DNA from: Petrosia ficiformis
Taxonomy: Eukaryota; Porifera; Demospongiae; Haplosclerida; Petrosiidae
DNA: 64,000 nucleotides
NCBI GenBank assembly: GCA_947044365.1
Contig: OX345643.1
Span: 4,606,001 to 4,670,000 of the forward strand
Direction: 5' to 3'
The notes below the pieces were generated by a model. The model made no database searches. It had not been told where the DNA came from and saw only the letters and a list, made by a program, of their open reading frames with translations. Shown in pieces: positions 1-11,145 of the stretch (position 1 is its first letter; each line of letters starts with the position of its first letter). Made by a program: the position numbers and the translations under genes.

Positions 1-1567
1 TAAGATTTAGTCTAACAGTTCCCTGCGAACACACTCTCGTAACTGCATAAAGAAGAGCATTCATAATTATGTTGAATGTGATTGGTGTATACACTATACA
101 TGTGTACATAGCATACAAAACTAATCCAATCCAACAAAACTTCTCTTACTTTCTCTGCCTTCACTCTGAGCAACAAATTTAGGGTCCACAAATTCAGGAC
201 GGGGACCAATTAACCAGCTGTATGGTGTATACATAATATAATTATAAGATAGGAGTTATTAAATAATGCAGTGAAACCAGGCTATGTATTTCAGACACCT
301 TGGAATGATTATAAAGATCTCCTTCTTTTTACAGGGTTGAGGTTGATTGATAAAGAAATTATGGAAAACTACTTGCAGAGGCGGAGAGAAATATATCCTT
401 CAAAGATTAGATATAAGTCACAATAGTTTGTACTTTAAAGTTTGTTTATAATATTATGCAAGTGAAAATAACGAAATTCATTTGTTCGTATTACAGAATA
501 CAGAAGTGTCCATATTTTCATGCTCTAATATACATGCTTAAATGGAGAAAGGTTTGGGACATCATTTGCTTTAATCATTTTCCAAGGGCCGGAATAACTG
601 GTTTGACTGTAAACTTAGCATTCATGTATGGCTGATAATAACTCAGTGTTCTGCCCAGGATATTTAGAGTGGTGGTTGGATTCTACATTTGCATTTAGTG
701 CTGTTTATCCAGTTTATACTTAATTCTGTCTCAGTAGTCTATATATGAGAGGTGGTTAATTCCTCTGAGTGGTGGTTAATTCATGCTGAGTTGTGGTTAT
801 TCCCAACCAGTGCCGACCAGAAGATTGATAACTTCTTTCAGGCAGTAGATATTAACTCACTCGGAATTTACACTCAATAATTGTGAGTCATTTCATATGA
901 TTGTGTATTTAAGTACATAGAGATAATTATCAGTCAATAAATGTATAATTATGTGTGCCAACATTGTAATCACTTCAAATTAACCTTATTAATTTCTGCA
1001 TTGTTGATGTAGGTTCAGGAACAAACATGTCTACATCAATATCATGTCTGTAGCAAAAAAGAAATACATTTATGAAGGAAGTGAAACTAATTAGCTAAAA
1101 TAATGTTGGTGGGTGTTTATTAGTGTTAACTAAAACTAAAACCCATTTTAGTTATTTTAAATTTATTTAACTAACAAAAACTAACATTAGTGATTGAGAA
1201 AAACTAATGTAATTGATGAGTATGTAACTGAAACTAAACCAGAACTAAAATTCTAAACTAAAACATCGCTAGTGTATGTTACAGTAAAAGAATCAGTTTA
1301 CAATATTAACAACAATTCCTTTTGGAGCATTCAGCATAGTGATACAACTTCAAAACAAATAATAATAAAGAATAGTTTGTTTAACACTATTTAACATTAT
1401 ATTGATTTATTTTATAGTAAACTACCATAACCCTACTCCTCCAAGAGTAGTAAACTGGAACATGTATACCTAATAGTTTGGGGGCTGTTACACAGTAGTT
1501 CATAATTTAGTACCAGTTCTATAGACAATAGCGACTATATCCTGTGTTAAAGTTGCATTCTTTCTTG

Positions 1568-1825
1568 TAGTGTTGTTTTAGTATGACAATAATGACCACT
1601 TTTAGTTATGGTTATAGTATGACCAGTTTATCAAAATTTTAGTTTAAATTAACTGAAGTAATATTAGGCTTACTAAAAGGGTTTTAGTTTTAGTTAACTA
1701 ACTAAAAGTGCCATTGGCCAATTTTCATTTCAGTTATTACAGTAGACTTTAATTTAGTTATAGTTTAGTTAACAGTCAAAATGCCTTACTAAAAGGGGTT
1801 TTAGTTATAGTTATAGTTAGAGGAT
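1568..1825. mobile_element. hAT-type MITE, TAGTGTTG family (copy A1, right end deleted)
   Basis: It matches 12758-13012. The left end TAGTGTTGTTTTAG follows the same CTTTCTTG; the right end and flank are missing. Confidence 0.65.
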
Positions 1826-2032
1826 TCACCTTTAAGATGGTGGAGAGTGCATCATGATAGTTATGCACTTGTAGTGTTAATATAGTCAATGCAATAAGTT
1901 AACTATGATAAAATTGATTATTTGTCCTTGATAATCACGATTCCAAAAAGTGTACTGATATACAGACATACATACACACTTAATATAATCAGACAGGAAG
2001 GCAACTGACAATGAATTTAATTATAGGTCAAA

Positions 2033-2174
2033 CCCATAATAACAATGACTATTTAAGATAGAGATGTCAAAACACCAAACAAAGCACTCAAAGCGCAGAA
2101 CCCTAAACTATTTTTTGGAGGTGGGTAAGTGCTTTACATAAAGCAATACCAACAGCATTAGTATTATTACCCAT
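2033..2174 (+). ncRNA. Sm-type small RNA gene, copy 1 (degraded promoter)
   Basis: Coordinates run from the upstream box to the end of the 3' stem, as for all copies. The box is CCCATAA (2033-2039), one base off the family form. About ten bases are missing between it and the TATA-like TATTTAAG, so the usual 20-base spacing is lost. The Sm-like ATTTTTTGG (2110-2118) and the stem GGTGGGTAA/TTACCCATC remain. It is probably inactive. The paired copy is at 13,294. Confidence 0.5.
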
Positions 2175-2293
2175 CAAATTCGAAACTAAGATAATGATGT
2201 ACATGTAGTGGGATGATAAGCTGCCTGTCCAATACTTTAAGTAGATAATCAGACAGGAAGTACAACTGACAATAAATTTAATTATAAGTCAAA

Positions 2294-2439
2294 CCCACAA
2301 TAACAATGACACATTGACACTTTTTAAGGTAGAGATGTCAAACACTTGAACTGCAGAAAACTGAAACACAACTATTTTTTGGAGGTGGGTAAGTGCTTTT
2401 TATCAAGCAATACTAATAGCATTAGTATTATTACCCACC
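2294..2439 (+). ncRNA. Sm-type small RNA gene, copy 2
   Basis: AAACCCACAA ends at 2300 and the TATA-like TTTTTAA begins at 2321, exactly 20 bases on. ATTTTTTGG lies at 2374-2382, followed by GGAGGTGGGTAA (2381-2392) pairing with TTACCCACC (2431-2439). The upstream AGGAAGT motif is 32 bases before CCCACAA. It lies antisense in the partial B9D1 intron between exons 4 and 5. Confidence 0.6.
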
Positions 2440-2658
2440 GAATTTGAAACTTAGATAATGATGTACTTGTAGTGGGATGATGATAAATGGAGAGTTGCCT
2501 GTCAACAGTGCCCAATACCTTAAGGGTGTAGTTCATTTAACAATGTTGAAATACCTCCAGATACAATATAGGTATATATTCAACATTGTCACAAGTATGG
2601 TATGGTAAGAATTATATATAGTAAGTGTATAGCCGTTGTTAGAAGGTTATATATGTAT

Positions 2659-2890
2659 TAGTGTTGTTTAGTTAACTATTACCTTTTAGTAAGACATTTT
2701 GACTAATTAAACTATAACCAAATTACAGTCTACTGTAATAATTATAACTAACTAAAGTGAAAATTGGCCAATAATGGACACTTTTAGTTGCAGTTAACTA
2801 AAACCCTTTTACTTAATTAAACTATAGCTAAACTAAATGTTTAAGAAACCAGGCATACTATAACTAAAAGAGGTCACTGTTGTCAAACTA
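2659..2890. mobile_element. hAT-type MITE, TAGTGTTGTTTTAG family (copy A2)
   Basis: Family ends are TAGTGTTGTTTTAG...CTAAAACAACACTA, with internal repeats of TTAGTTAACTAAAA. This copy is flanked by the perfect 8-base duplication ATATGTAT (2651-2658 and 2891-2898), which assigns the family to hAT-type transposition. Confidence 0.75.
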
Positions 2891-2965
2891 ATATGTATAA
2901 TAATTTCATGATTGAATGAAAATTTTAATGTCAATTATGAATGTATTCTGTATTATACATGTACA

Positions 2966-3385
2966 AATATTAGTTGGTAAGTATTATACTAATACAATAT
3001 ATTATACTAGTATAATAAGTTGGTAAGTATTATACTAGTATAGTTGGTAAGTATTATACTAGTATAGTTGGTAAGTATTATACTAGTATAGTTGGTAAGT
3101 ATTATACCAGTATAAGTATTAGTTGGTAAGTATTATACTAGTACAATATATTATACTAGTACAATATATTATACTAGTATAATAAGTTGGTAAGTATTAT
3201 ACCAGTGCAGTTGGTAATTATTATACTAGTTAGTTATACTAGTACAATAATATATTAGTATAATACTAGTACAATAAGTTGGTAAGTATTATACTAGTAC
3301 AATATAGTATACTAATATGATAAGCTGGTAAGTATTATACCAGTGCAGTTGGTAATTATTATACTAGTATAATAAGTCTTTCAAT
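2966..3385. repeat. Minisatellite of TTGGTAAGTATTATACTAGTA units
   Basis: Fifteen or more irregular units based on AGTTGGTAAGTATTATAC and TAGTACAATATATTATAC. A shortened version is at 14,200-14,240 and 14,640-14,840 in duplication B, split there by a MITE. Confidence 0.8.
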
Positions 3386-4422
3386 TTTAGTCTATTATTG
3401 TTAATGTACTGTATAACAGTTTGGAGTTTTTGCTAAGAATTACAGATACTGAAATATTATCACAAACGATGTCACAGTGCTGCCCCCTATCTTGATTTGA
3501 AGGGGCTGTTACATGATAGTTAGCAATTTAGTACCACAATAGTGACAATACACAGATAATAAGAAAGTATTCATTACCTTCCAGGAGTGATGGGTAAATG
3601 TATAGCACCATATCCTCTTACTTCATCACGACCTAATGTATTATTTCCATACACGCTAATAACCATCTGTGGCCCTATACAAAGAAACAGAGAAACCATA
3701 ATACCCTTTATGTATACACTGAAACCCCAATCAAGCTAATTAATTTGTTGATTATTATTACAAATATTTACAATACACTTGGAACCCTCTCTATACTACT
3801 TGATAAAAATGTAAAGTAGGTATGTGACTAGTCCCTCCACTTTTAAACATTTTCTACACCCACTTTTTCTTGAACTATAATTACATTACTGGTCTATTAT
3901 GCTATCTTAAATTGTGAGGCACAAGAAGCATAGGCCTGAGTGACAATGGCCAGCACAGAACACTCACTGACAGTAGTAATTAAGACACATGCAATAAGTA
4001 TTGAAATAATAATGAGTGTTACAAAAAATGAAGGGCTGAAAGATACTGCTGAAGTAATTAGAGTAGTTAATCAAAATAATAACTATAACAGACGTTGTGT
4101 TTCAGGGATGAGAAAGTCAGTCATGATTGCTGAATGCCAGCACCACACCATGCTGAAAGAAATCATAGGGATATTAGTTTTCTCCACATATCTTGTTCAG
4201 TTAGACCACTCTGGTTCTCAACCCTTCAATAATTATGATTGTGATGTTAAACATGTACAATGCACTATATGAAACTAATTTTTTAATTACTCACATCCAT
4301 GTGGATTAGTAGTTTTAAACGACACATCGATAGGATAGTTCCAAACAAAATTCACTTCTGCAGATCTGTTTCTATTAGCTGTTTGTGTGATGCCTATATA
4401 CCAGAGTGATCATTAATATATA

Positions 4423-4434
4423 CATATACATACA

Positions 4435-4465
<31 letters not shown>

Positions 4466-4492
4466 GCATACATGTACATACGTATATACATG

Positions 4493-4523
<31 letters not shown>

Positions 4524-4532
4524 GCATACATA
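4423..4532. repeat. TACA microsatellite
   Basis: (TACA)n with a few substitutions. The corresponding tract in duplication B is 16,338-16,460. Confidence 0.9.
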
Positions 4533-5207
4533 CAAACATAAATATGAATTATATATTAGTGTAACAGTAATGAGGTTAGTATTTTAGTTATACTTATATT
4601 TATAGTAAAGTATTGATTTAATTTTAGTTATTAGTTAATAACTTAACATGATACTAATTTTGGTAATAGTTATAGTACATGTACATGTGTTCTATATATA
4701 TATACCACATATAATTGCCTGGTAAAATAACGTTTATGAAACTATTACATGTAAATTCTATTACTACAATAACTAGAATAGGACAAAATATTATTTTATT
4801 TATGAAAATGAAACACCTCTTTTTGGCCTAAATGACAGTAGGCAAGACAGAAGGCAAACTAGGAATAACTTGGCCATAAATAGTTTTAGTTATAGTTGTA
4901 GTATTTTTATTACCAACAAGTACATTTAACCCTTACAAAAATAAGTTTTAGTAGTTAATAATTATAATTATATACAGTATATATACTATATGCAAGAGGA
5001 GCTATGCCTGTTCATTTGGCTAATCATGCAGGAGAACTTTCATAAATACTCAATGACAATGAATTTGATGAAATACTGGTTAGCAAACCTAATTAGGTCT
5101 GTTTTCAAAGTATTATAGTGTACTACTATAATTATTGTGATAGTTGAGTGTGGGTTAAAATATGGAAACAGGAAGCCCAAAGACAATGAATTTAAGTATA
5201 AATGAAA

Positions 5208-5380
5208 CCCACAATAACAGCAACAGTCTTAGTGTATATAAGGTACCAGTTGTGTAACCACTAATTAGAAAATAATTGCAGACAATACTATTATATTATA
5301 TAGTATTATTTTTTGGAGGAGGGTAGATGCTTCTCACCACGTTGGTGTAAGTATTACTAATGGCATTAGTATTACCCTCT
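5208..5380 (+). ncRNA. Sm-type small RNA gene, copy 3
   Basis: CCCACAA is at 5208-5214 and TATATAA at 5235-5241 (20 bases between). The body contains a short stem ATACTAT/ATAGTAT just before ATTTTTTGG (5308-5316). The 3' hairpin starts GGAGGAGGGTA and closes TACCCTC at 5373-5379, with an internal CACCA/TGGTG stem. It pairs with the copy at 17,141, which is nearly identical throughout. Confidence 0.65.
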
Positions 5381-5538
5381 GAATTTTTGATTTCAAAATT
5401 AAAGGCTTGAGTGTGGTTTCTGATTGAACATTTAATTTCATACCATAATATGGTGATTGAGTTGGAGTAATGTCAAAATTTAATAGTGAATAGTTATGTA
5501 TATATTATAGTTAAAGATATCTTAACATATAATATTAC

Positions 5539-6137
5539 TAGTGATGGGCGATACCTATTTTCTTAAATTCGATTCGATACCGAGTACTGGAATTCAAAGA
5601 ATCGAAGGTATCGAGTACGATACCGAGTACGTGGGTACAGCGCATGCGCAATATCATCATTATCATGTGGACTTGAAAGAAGACGTCGTTATCAGTAAGT
5701 AAATAATAGAAAACATCATTATCACTAAGTAAATATTATCTTATCACTGTCAATTTCAGTATCGACCATGTTAAGTTCACGTCTTAAAAAGAAAAGTAGA
5801 GATCTTTGTGAAATAGTTCCACACTGAGCTCCTTGGTCGTTTGTTCATTTTTAGAAATAGAGCAACAACTAGCCAACTATTCTGAAACTGTGAAACAGGA
5901 GCAACTAAATCAATGTTATGTAATATGCAATAATTATTTTGAATTTGCAGGTGCTTTTTCAATAAATTATACCAATAATTATGTTTAACTGATGTTAAAT
6001 GGGTGTGGTATAAATATATAGTGGGCGTGGTTTACGGTATCGATTACTTTCGATACCAAGTCCTGTATTCGATACGGCTGGATTGGTACCTGGAACCGTG
6101 ATATCGAGTACTTTGGTATCGGTATCGCCCATCACTA
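5539..6137. mobile_element. hAT-type MITE, TAGTGATGGGCGATACC family
   Basis: The ends TAGTGATGGGCGATACC and GGTATCGCCCATCACTA are perfectly inverted, and the 8-base duplication AATATTAC occurs at 5531-5538 and 6138-6145. Copy B of the segmental duplication has the empty site (AATATTAC once, near 17,465), so this insertion came after the duplication. Confidence 0.9.
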
Positions 6138-6192
6138 AATATTACACTTAAATCTAGCTGCCATTCAGGACCCTAGTAATTATTAAATGAAA

Positions 6193-6346
6193 CCCACAAA
6201 AACAGCAACAGTCTTAGTGTATATAAGGTACCAGTTGTGTAATTTATTTGATCATCCTGTGAGGAAATGTAGCTAATCTCAAATTCCAATCGCAATATAG
6301 TATTATTTTTTGGAGGAGGGTTATTGCTTCATAGGGTGAACTTTCC
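6193..6346 (+). ncRNA. Sm-type small RNA gene, copy 4 (3' stem shortened)
   Basis: CCCACAA is at 6193-6199 and TATATAA at 6220-6226, with 20 bases between. ATTTTTTGG is followed by GGAGGAGGGTTATTGCTTC, but the closing strand is lost (ACTTTCCG only). The promoter differs from its partner at 18,780 by about one base in 45, while the body differs strongly. Confidence 0.5.
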
Positions 6347-6529
6347 GAATTTTTGATTTAAAAATTAAAAGATTGAGTGTGGTTTCTGATTGAACCATAC
6401 AAATTTCACACCATATGGTAATTGACTTGGTGAAAGTAACTCTAACGTTCCATTGGACAAATGTTAACATTATTTTAATAGTGAATAGTTCTGTATAGTT
6501 AAAGATATCTTAATATATAATATTACAGT

Positions 6530-7320
6530 AAAATCTAGCTGCTATTCCGGACCCTGGAAAAGGTGAACGAACAACACCTGGTTAAAAAAAGCAGATATCA
6601 CAAGGTCCCAAATGTTTCTTCATCAAAGTGTGTATGTATATTCAACCACTAGAAGGATTTACTATCCCAACAAACTTTTGCATGCTATTTTAGCAAGCAA
6701 CATATGGACAAATAAAACAAGAAAAACAAGCATGAAAACCTGTAAATACAAATTAAAATAGTATTTGCATTCAAAGACTAATGAATAATAAGCTTTGAAG
6801 CAAATTGGTTTCTTTGCATGTCTATATTCTTAAAATCATGTTTTGTAGTATATCCAGCAGTTATAAAGAGCTTACTTCACGAAAACAATGCAAACTGCAG
6901 GTCAGCACAAACTCATTAAATATGCACGTTTTTTCTGCACTATTAAAACTCCATTCTTGGATGATTTTCCAGCTTCAATAGCCTTAAAGCTGAACTCTAC
7001 AGTGTCCAAAGGCTCTACAAAACATACTTAACAAGGAAAAGCAGTCCAACAGCATTCACAATGTAGCAATGCCATGAAACATTATGACATCCAAAATTTT
7101 AAAGCGCTACCTTCGTTCATGCCTTGCTTTGAAGGTTTCTCTAAAGTTTTTTTCAGCCTCTGTAGGTAGATTTCCATAACTTCAACATGATAAAACTTTA
7201 TAAAGCAACCTCAAATAATCAAGACAGGTCCCAAGGTGTCCGGAATACATGTTAGTGTAGATCTATTTTACACACTAAAGACCACAAACGAAAAAGTACT
7301 CAAACTATTTTAGCAAGCAA
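6530..7320. repeat. Intergenic repeat unit that travels with the small-RNA genes
   Basis: The block containing TCTAGCTGCTATTCCGGACC and CACAAGGTCCCAAATGTTTC follows several small-RNA copies: 6,530-6,640, 7,720-7,860, 17,475-17,640, 19,080-19,210 and 19,670-19,860. A longer conserved part (GCAAACTGCAGGTCAGCAC) recurs at 20,160-20,640. It marks local tandem duplication of an RNA-gene-plus-spacer unit. No ORF. Confidence 0.6.
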
Positions 7321-7450
7321 CAATGAAATACTGGTCCAAATAGGTCTGCTTTCAAAGTATTATAGTGTACTAAGTATATATTGAATCTATTTGTGGGTTA
7401 AAATATGGAAACAGGAAGCACAGAGACAATGAATTTGAGTATAAATGAAA

Positions 7451-7619
7451 CCCACAACAACAGCAACCGTCTTAGTGTATATAAGGTACCAGTTGTGTGA
7501 CCTACCTTTAATTCTAATCATCTGAAATATTGTTCTGGAAGTGATGAAACATAGTTAAATTATTTTTTGGAGGAGGGTAAATGCTTCTTTCCCACACTGG
7601 TGTAGTAGTACTACCCTCC
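7451..7619 (+). ncRNA. Sm-type small RNA gene, copy 5
   Basis: CCCACAA is at 7451-7457 and TATATAA at 7478-7484 (20 bases). ATTTTTTGG is at 7562-7570. The hairpin is GGAGGAGGGTAA...CTACCCTCC with apical CCCACACTGGTG. Its partner is at 19,369, where the Sm-like tract has decayed. Confidence 0.65.
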
Positions 7620-8303
7620 AAATTTTTGATTAAAAAATTGAGTGTGGTTTCTGATTGAACCATACAAATTTCTCACACCACATGGTAATTGTCTAATTGA
7701 CTACTAAAGCTCCATTGGCCAAAGGTAAAATCTAGCTGCTATTCCAGACCCTGGGAAATGTGAACACCTGGTTAAAAAAAAGCAAATATCACAAGGTCCC
7801 AAATGTTTCTTCATCGAAGTGTATATATTCAACCACTATAAGTTATGGACACCTCCGTATCCTGGTTACTATCCCGAAGTATTGAGGTATTTAGTATTGG
7901 TATTGATGATCACTAATTTTAGAGGGCCGATATTTTTATTGCAGTAACCAATCAAATTGCAGATAGCCCTATTACATATTCAATGTCATGATTCAAAGAT
8001 GTAACTATCTTTAAGATCATTGTCAAGCTCATATTAATTGTTGTGACAAATCATTTTAAAGAATCAGGTGGAATGTATTGTACTGTCTACATGATCTCAA
8101 CAGATTATAAACATGATAAACATTTGTTTAAATATAATCCATAAGACTGGTTTTCACAGAGCCAGCCTCATATTATGATATGCATTAGCAGCATACCTTC
8201 TTTAGAGATACACATCATTATAATTACACATCAAAACAGCAGAGCTTCCTGTATTTCAGGAAGTGCTAGCAGTAATAAGTCAATGAATTTCATTATAATG
8301 AAA

Positions 8304-8466
8304 CCCACAATAACAACAGCATAGTCAATGTTTATAAACCCGGGTTTGTGGCTCTGAATCATTAAATCATTGCTGGTGTCATTAGTTAGTTAGCTAGTTA
8401 GTTTTTCGGCTACAACAGCTATTAGTTTCTATTTTGCCACACTGGTAAAAAAAGTTAATTTCCTCC
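8304..8466 (+). ncRNA. Sm-type small RNA gene, copy 6 (Sm tract deleted)
   Basis: CCCACAA is at 8304-8310 and TTTATAA at 8331-8337 (20 bases). Compared with its partner at 21,124, a deletion removes the Sm-like tract and the 5' strand of the terminal stem. The apical GCCACACTGGT and closing TTCCTCCGAATTT remain. Probably dead. Confidence 0.45.
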
Positions 8467-8654
8467 GAATTTAAATTATAAAATCAATGAAGACAATGAC
8501 TGTATGGAAACCTAGCATTGGTATCACTATTGATATTTGCAATAGCAGAAATATGGTATTGCAGTATTGAGGTTCTATGCAATATGAAAACAGTATTATA
8601 AAAACATATTTACAAAATACTATATACATATACATGTAGATACCAACAGAACAA

Positions 8655-8872
8655 GTGTACAAAAAAACATCCCTATGATTGCTTTACAAATTATCCCTAT
8701 GACTGCTTTGTGGTGTCCAGCATTCAGTAATCATGGCTGACTTTATGACGCAACTTCCTTAACTACGTATACAACGCATACTCATGCAAGTGGACACAAG
8801 AAAATATATATAGATTCAACCCCGTAGAAAGCAATCATAGGGATGGCCCTACGGGCCATAAAAAGCCTATAA
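8655..8872. mobile_element. Internally deleted MITE of the CCTATGATTGCTTT family
   Basis: The two ends, CATCCCTATGATTGCTTT and AAAGCAATCATAGGGATGG, lie about 180 bases apart with AACTACGTATACAACGC between. The left end is duplicated (a second ATCCCTATGACTGCTTTG follows within 20 bases). It lies between small-RNA copies 6 and 7. Confidence 0.6.
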
Positions 8873-9037
8873 TGTAATTATAACTACATTTACTATTATC
8901 ATTACCATTACCCTTAATTAGATTTACCATTATCACTACCATTAACATTACTATTAGCATTGAAGCCACAAAAACTGTTCAGAATGAGCTTTAATGATAT
9001 TCATAGAACAGGAAATGTTATTTCACATCACCTCAAA

Positions 9038-9185
9038 CCCACAAGTGCTTCAATAGAGTGAGAATATATAAACTAGATTCAGCTCTCACTTCTATGATGT
9101 CTATTCTATTTCACTTACAGCATTGTTTGCTGTTATTTTTTGGAGGAGGGTATTCTATTGCCACCGCTGGTGATATTTACACTCC
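9038..9185 (+). ncRNA. Sm-type small RNA gene, copy 7
   Basis: CCCACAA is at 9038-9044 and TATATAA at 9065-9071 (20 bases). A perfect 6-bp hairpin ACAGCA-TTGTT-TGCTGT (9117-9133) immediately precedes ATTTTTTGG (9135-9143). The terminal stem runs GGAG...CTCC with apical GCCACCGCTGGTG. It is almost identical to the copies at 22,266 and 23,445. Confidence 0.68.
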
Positions 9186-10811
9186 GAATTTTCAACCAAA
9201 AATATATAAAACGGGTAAAACCTCATATCAGGAGCCGTAAGAAACCAGATTGAAGGAGAGCGCAACTCCTATGCAATTAATTAAAACAGCTCTACGTGGC
9301 CACGCCCACCACATGTGTAGAGCTTACCTGTAGAAGGAATAAAGTAACACTCTAGCAGCAACGAAAAGAAGCAAGTATCTCTTCAGTTGATTATACAGTG
9401 TTGATTTGAACATATAAGAAATTTAAATTGTTCTAGATAACTTTACTCAGAACGACTACTACAGGTACTTGTAGTAAACAGCTTCTCTGTTTCTTCCAAC
9501 TGAATCTTCATTCTTACAGCTGTTCTGAGTAAATTATGAACTGGAAGTACTAGCTTAGTCTCACATAGCTAGCTCCTCTCCTCTAACCGAGGGTAAGGGT
9601 CTGGTGGATTGCTATTGACCGTCTCGTGGTTCCAGTTCTGCTATGGTGAAGCCATTTCCTGGAAAGAGTGTCTGTTGTTCTTTGGGCTTTATTACTCAAC
9701 TACTTTATAGTTAGACAATTGCTTTCTATTAGAACACTCTATTTTTCAGGTTGAGTAAAATATAAAAATATATTATATCCCAATCCCCTTAGTACAAGAA
9801 ATTGAAAACACAGAACTTGTAAATAAACAATTATGGTAATTTATTAATATCTTTCACATTCAAGACACAACATTGAATTAACATGCACATAAGAAGAATA
9901 GTTTATTTTTCACGTGAAATATGAAAACACACAATGTTTATACGAAACTAGACTATAAAACAAATTATAAACAACACTGAATTTGACAGAAAACAAACAT
10001 ACCACACAGAAATTAATAGTGACCTATTATGATCAATATTCATGAGAAGCTTATGAACAGAACAGCAGGTGTGCAATGAATAATATTAGCTTGTACTGAC
10101 CACATGTTATTTTGCACGTTATTCAAACAGTTGAATCCAGGCTCTTTTTCTCCACTATCTAAACAGCCTGGGTATAAGGCTACTCATACATGTAATGGGA
10201 TCTGTACACGTGGTATTCAAACAGCAAGTCATAAATATAATGAATATGATTGGATCTGTACATGTGGAGATCAGCATGTAATATTAGAACACAGGTTATA
10301 AATACAATGAAAGTGATTGGATGACAGTACATGTAAATTAAGATCAGTAGTAATAGTAGATTATAAACTATATTTGACTATACAGTGGAGCAGTCCATGT
10401 TTGAATACATCTTATGTATCGTATCACACTAACATATTTTTCATGGTAAGTTGTATGTTTTTAAACATTAATTTTAGACCATGCTTAGCTACTACGAAGA
10501 ACATATAAAATGCTCTATATAACAGATTAAAACTCGCTGAAAATTATTAAATCCCAATATTAATGTTTTCATCAATTATTAATAATGTCATTGTTGCTAT
10601 AGTTACATAATATATAAATGCAACATTCCGTGTCTGAAATAATTATTAGATAGTCAGGTATCTACAATTTACAAAATTGCACTCTAAAACCTGTCTGCAT
10701 AAATATCACTATATCAAATGGGCCCGGGATGGCAACACTAATAATAAATCATGTCAGTGTAAAAACTTCAATTTGATTTGATACACAATGACTATCAATA
10801 GTATCTTCTAC

Positions 10812-11027
10812 CTTGAGGAGTTTTTCCAGTGGTAGTATTTCAACATACGAGGCTGGAAACCATCCTTGCTTCCCTGCAGCAAATCCTCGACACCATCCAT
10901 CATCAGAACGTTCAACTACAAGTAATACAACAGTCTCGGGAAAAGCCAGCCCCTTGGCTTGGTCTGTACATGCATACGGAAAAACAGCACGTACCAAGTC
11001 CACCTTGCCTTCAACCAACGTTTGCAT
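10812..11027 (-). CDS. SH3-domain coding exon (partial gene)
   Basis: A 72-codon exon begins with ATG at 11027 (in-frame TGA three codons upstream) and ends AAG|GTAGAAG, a good splice donor in phase 0. Residues 9-65 look like an SH3 domain: VDLVRAVFPYA (the ALYDY strand), SDDGWCRGF (the GWW motif, with C for the second W) and GWFPASYVEIL (the G-x-FPxxYVE end). The usual acidic GD in the n-Src region is replaced by PETVV. SH3 domains bind proline-rich ligands; which adaptor family this belongs to I cannot tell. A consensus acceptor (TTTTTTGCAG) lies 42 bases upstream of the ATG, at 11070-11079, only 77 bases after the B9D1 stop. No later exon was recognised before the duplication boundary near 9,630, so this copy may be an orphan 5' end and the intact gene may lie off the left edge. 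Confidence 0.62.
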
Positions 11028-11068
11028 CTTCTTTCAATCACAATCTGAAGCGAATCATAGACTCACAG

Positions 11069-11145
11069 TCTGCAAAAAATCCACGATGACATATACCGTA
11101 TATTGAGTATTTTTCATAATTATCATTAAAAACAAATTTTTATTT
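11069..11145 (-). promoter_or_regulatory. 77-base spacer between B9D1 stop and SH3-gene splice acceptor
   Basis: Reading the minus strand, the B9D1 TGA is followed at once by an AATAAA-like signal and then by a T-rich tract ending in GCAG at 11070. The SH3 start codon comes 42 bases later. Stops in all three frames separate this acceptor from the SH3 ATG, so the acceptor can only serve a leader. The arrangement is either a tightly packed terminator plus spliced leader exon, or an operon-like intercistronic region. The sequence alone does not decide. Confidence 0.4.

Larger units (their letters stand above)
1..4393 (-). pseudogene. Partial B9D1 duplicate (exons 3-7), 5'-truncated and frameshifted
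   Basis: Copies of B9D1 exons 3-7 occur at 4393-4295, 3674-3578, 1047-985, 217-150 and 42 to beyond base 1, with the same splice sites as the intact gene. Exon 3 is 99 instead of 112 bases, because 13 bases present at 16297-16309 in the intact copy (coding GVSEG) are missing. Joined to any phase-0 upstream exon, this reads TCA CAC AAA CAG and soon meets a stop. No copy of exons 1-2 exists upstream of it in the window. Exons 4-6 remain open and keep the family residues ([19 protein letters not shown]). It is therefore most likely a non-functional by-product of the tandem duplication. A chimeric transcript starting from a phase-1 exon cannot be excluded. The C-terminal end lies outside the window. 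Confidence 0.85.
1..9630. repeat. Tandem segmental duplication, copy A
   Basis: Base 1 matches base 11,226, and collinear similarity runs to about 9,630 (matching 22,838), interrupted by copy-specific insertions and small deletions. It includes the partial B9D1 exons, seven small-RNA genes and shared MITEs. The match stops abruptly after GGTGGATTG. Copy B would begin directly after this point if the event was a simple head-to-tail duplication. The left end is outside the window. Confidence 0.9.

Noticed and set aside
2966..3385. Regular repeats resembling a CRISPR array
   Set aside because: Units vary in length, there are no unique spacers, and the context is eukaryotic; it is a minisatellite.
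3940..4272. 110-codon open frame, plus strand
   Set aside because: It lies in an intron of the partial B9D1 copy, has no family motif, and the partner region in duplication B (around 15,460-16,150) is broken by stops and an insertion.
10813..11106. Two plus-strand open frames opposite the SH3 exon
   Set aside because: Shadows of the minus-strand SH3 exon; neither has a recognisable domain.
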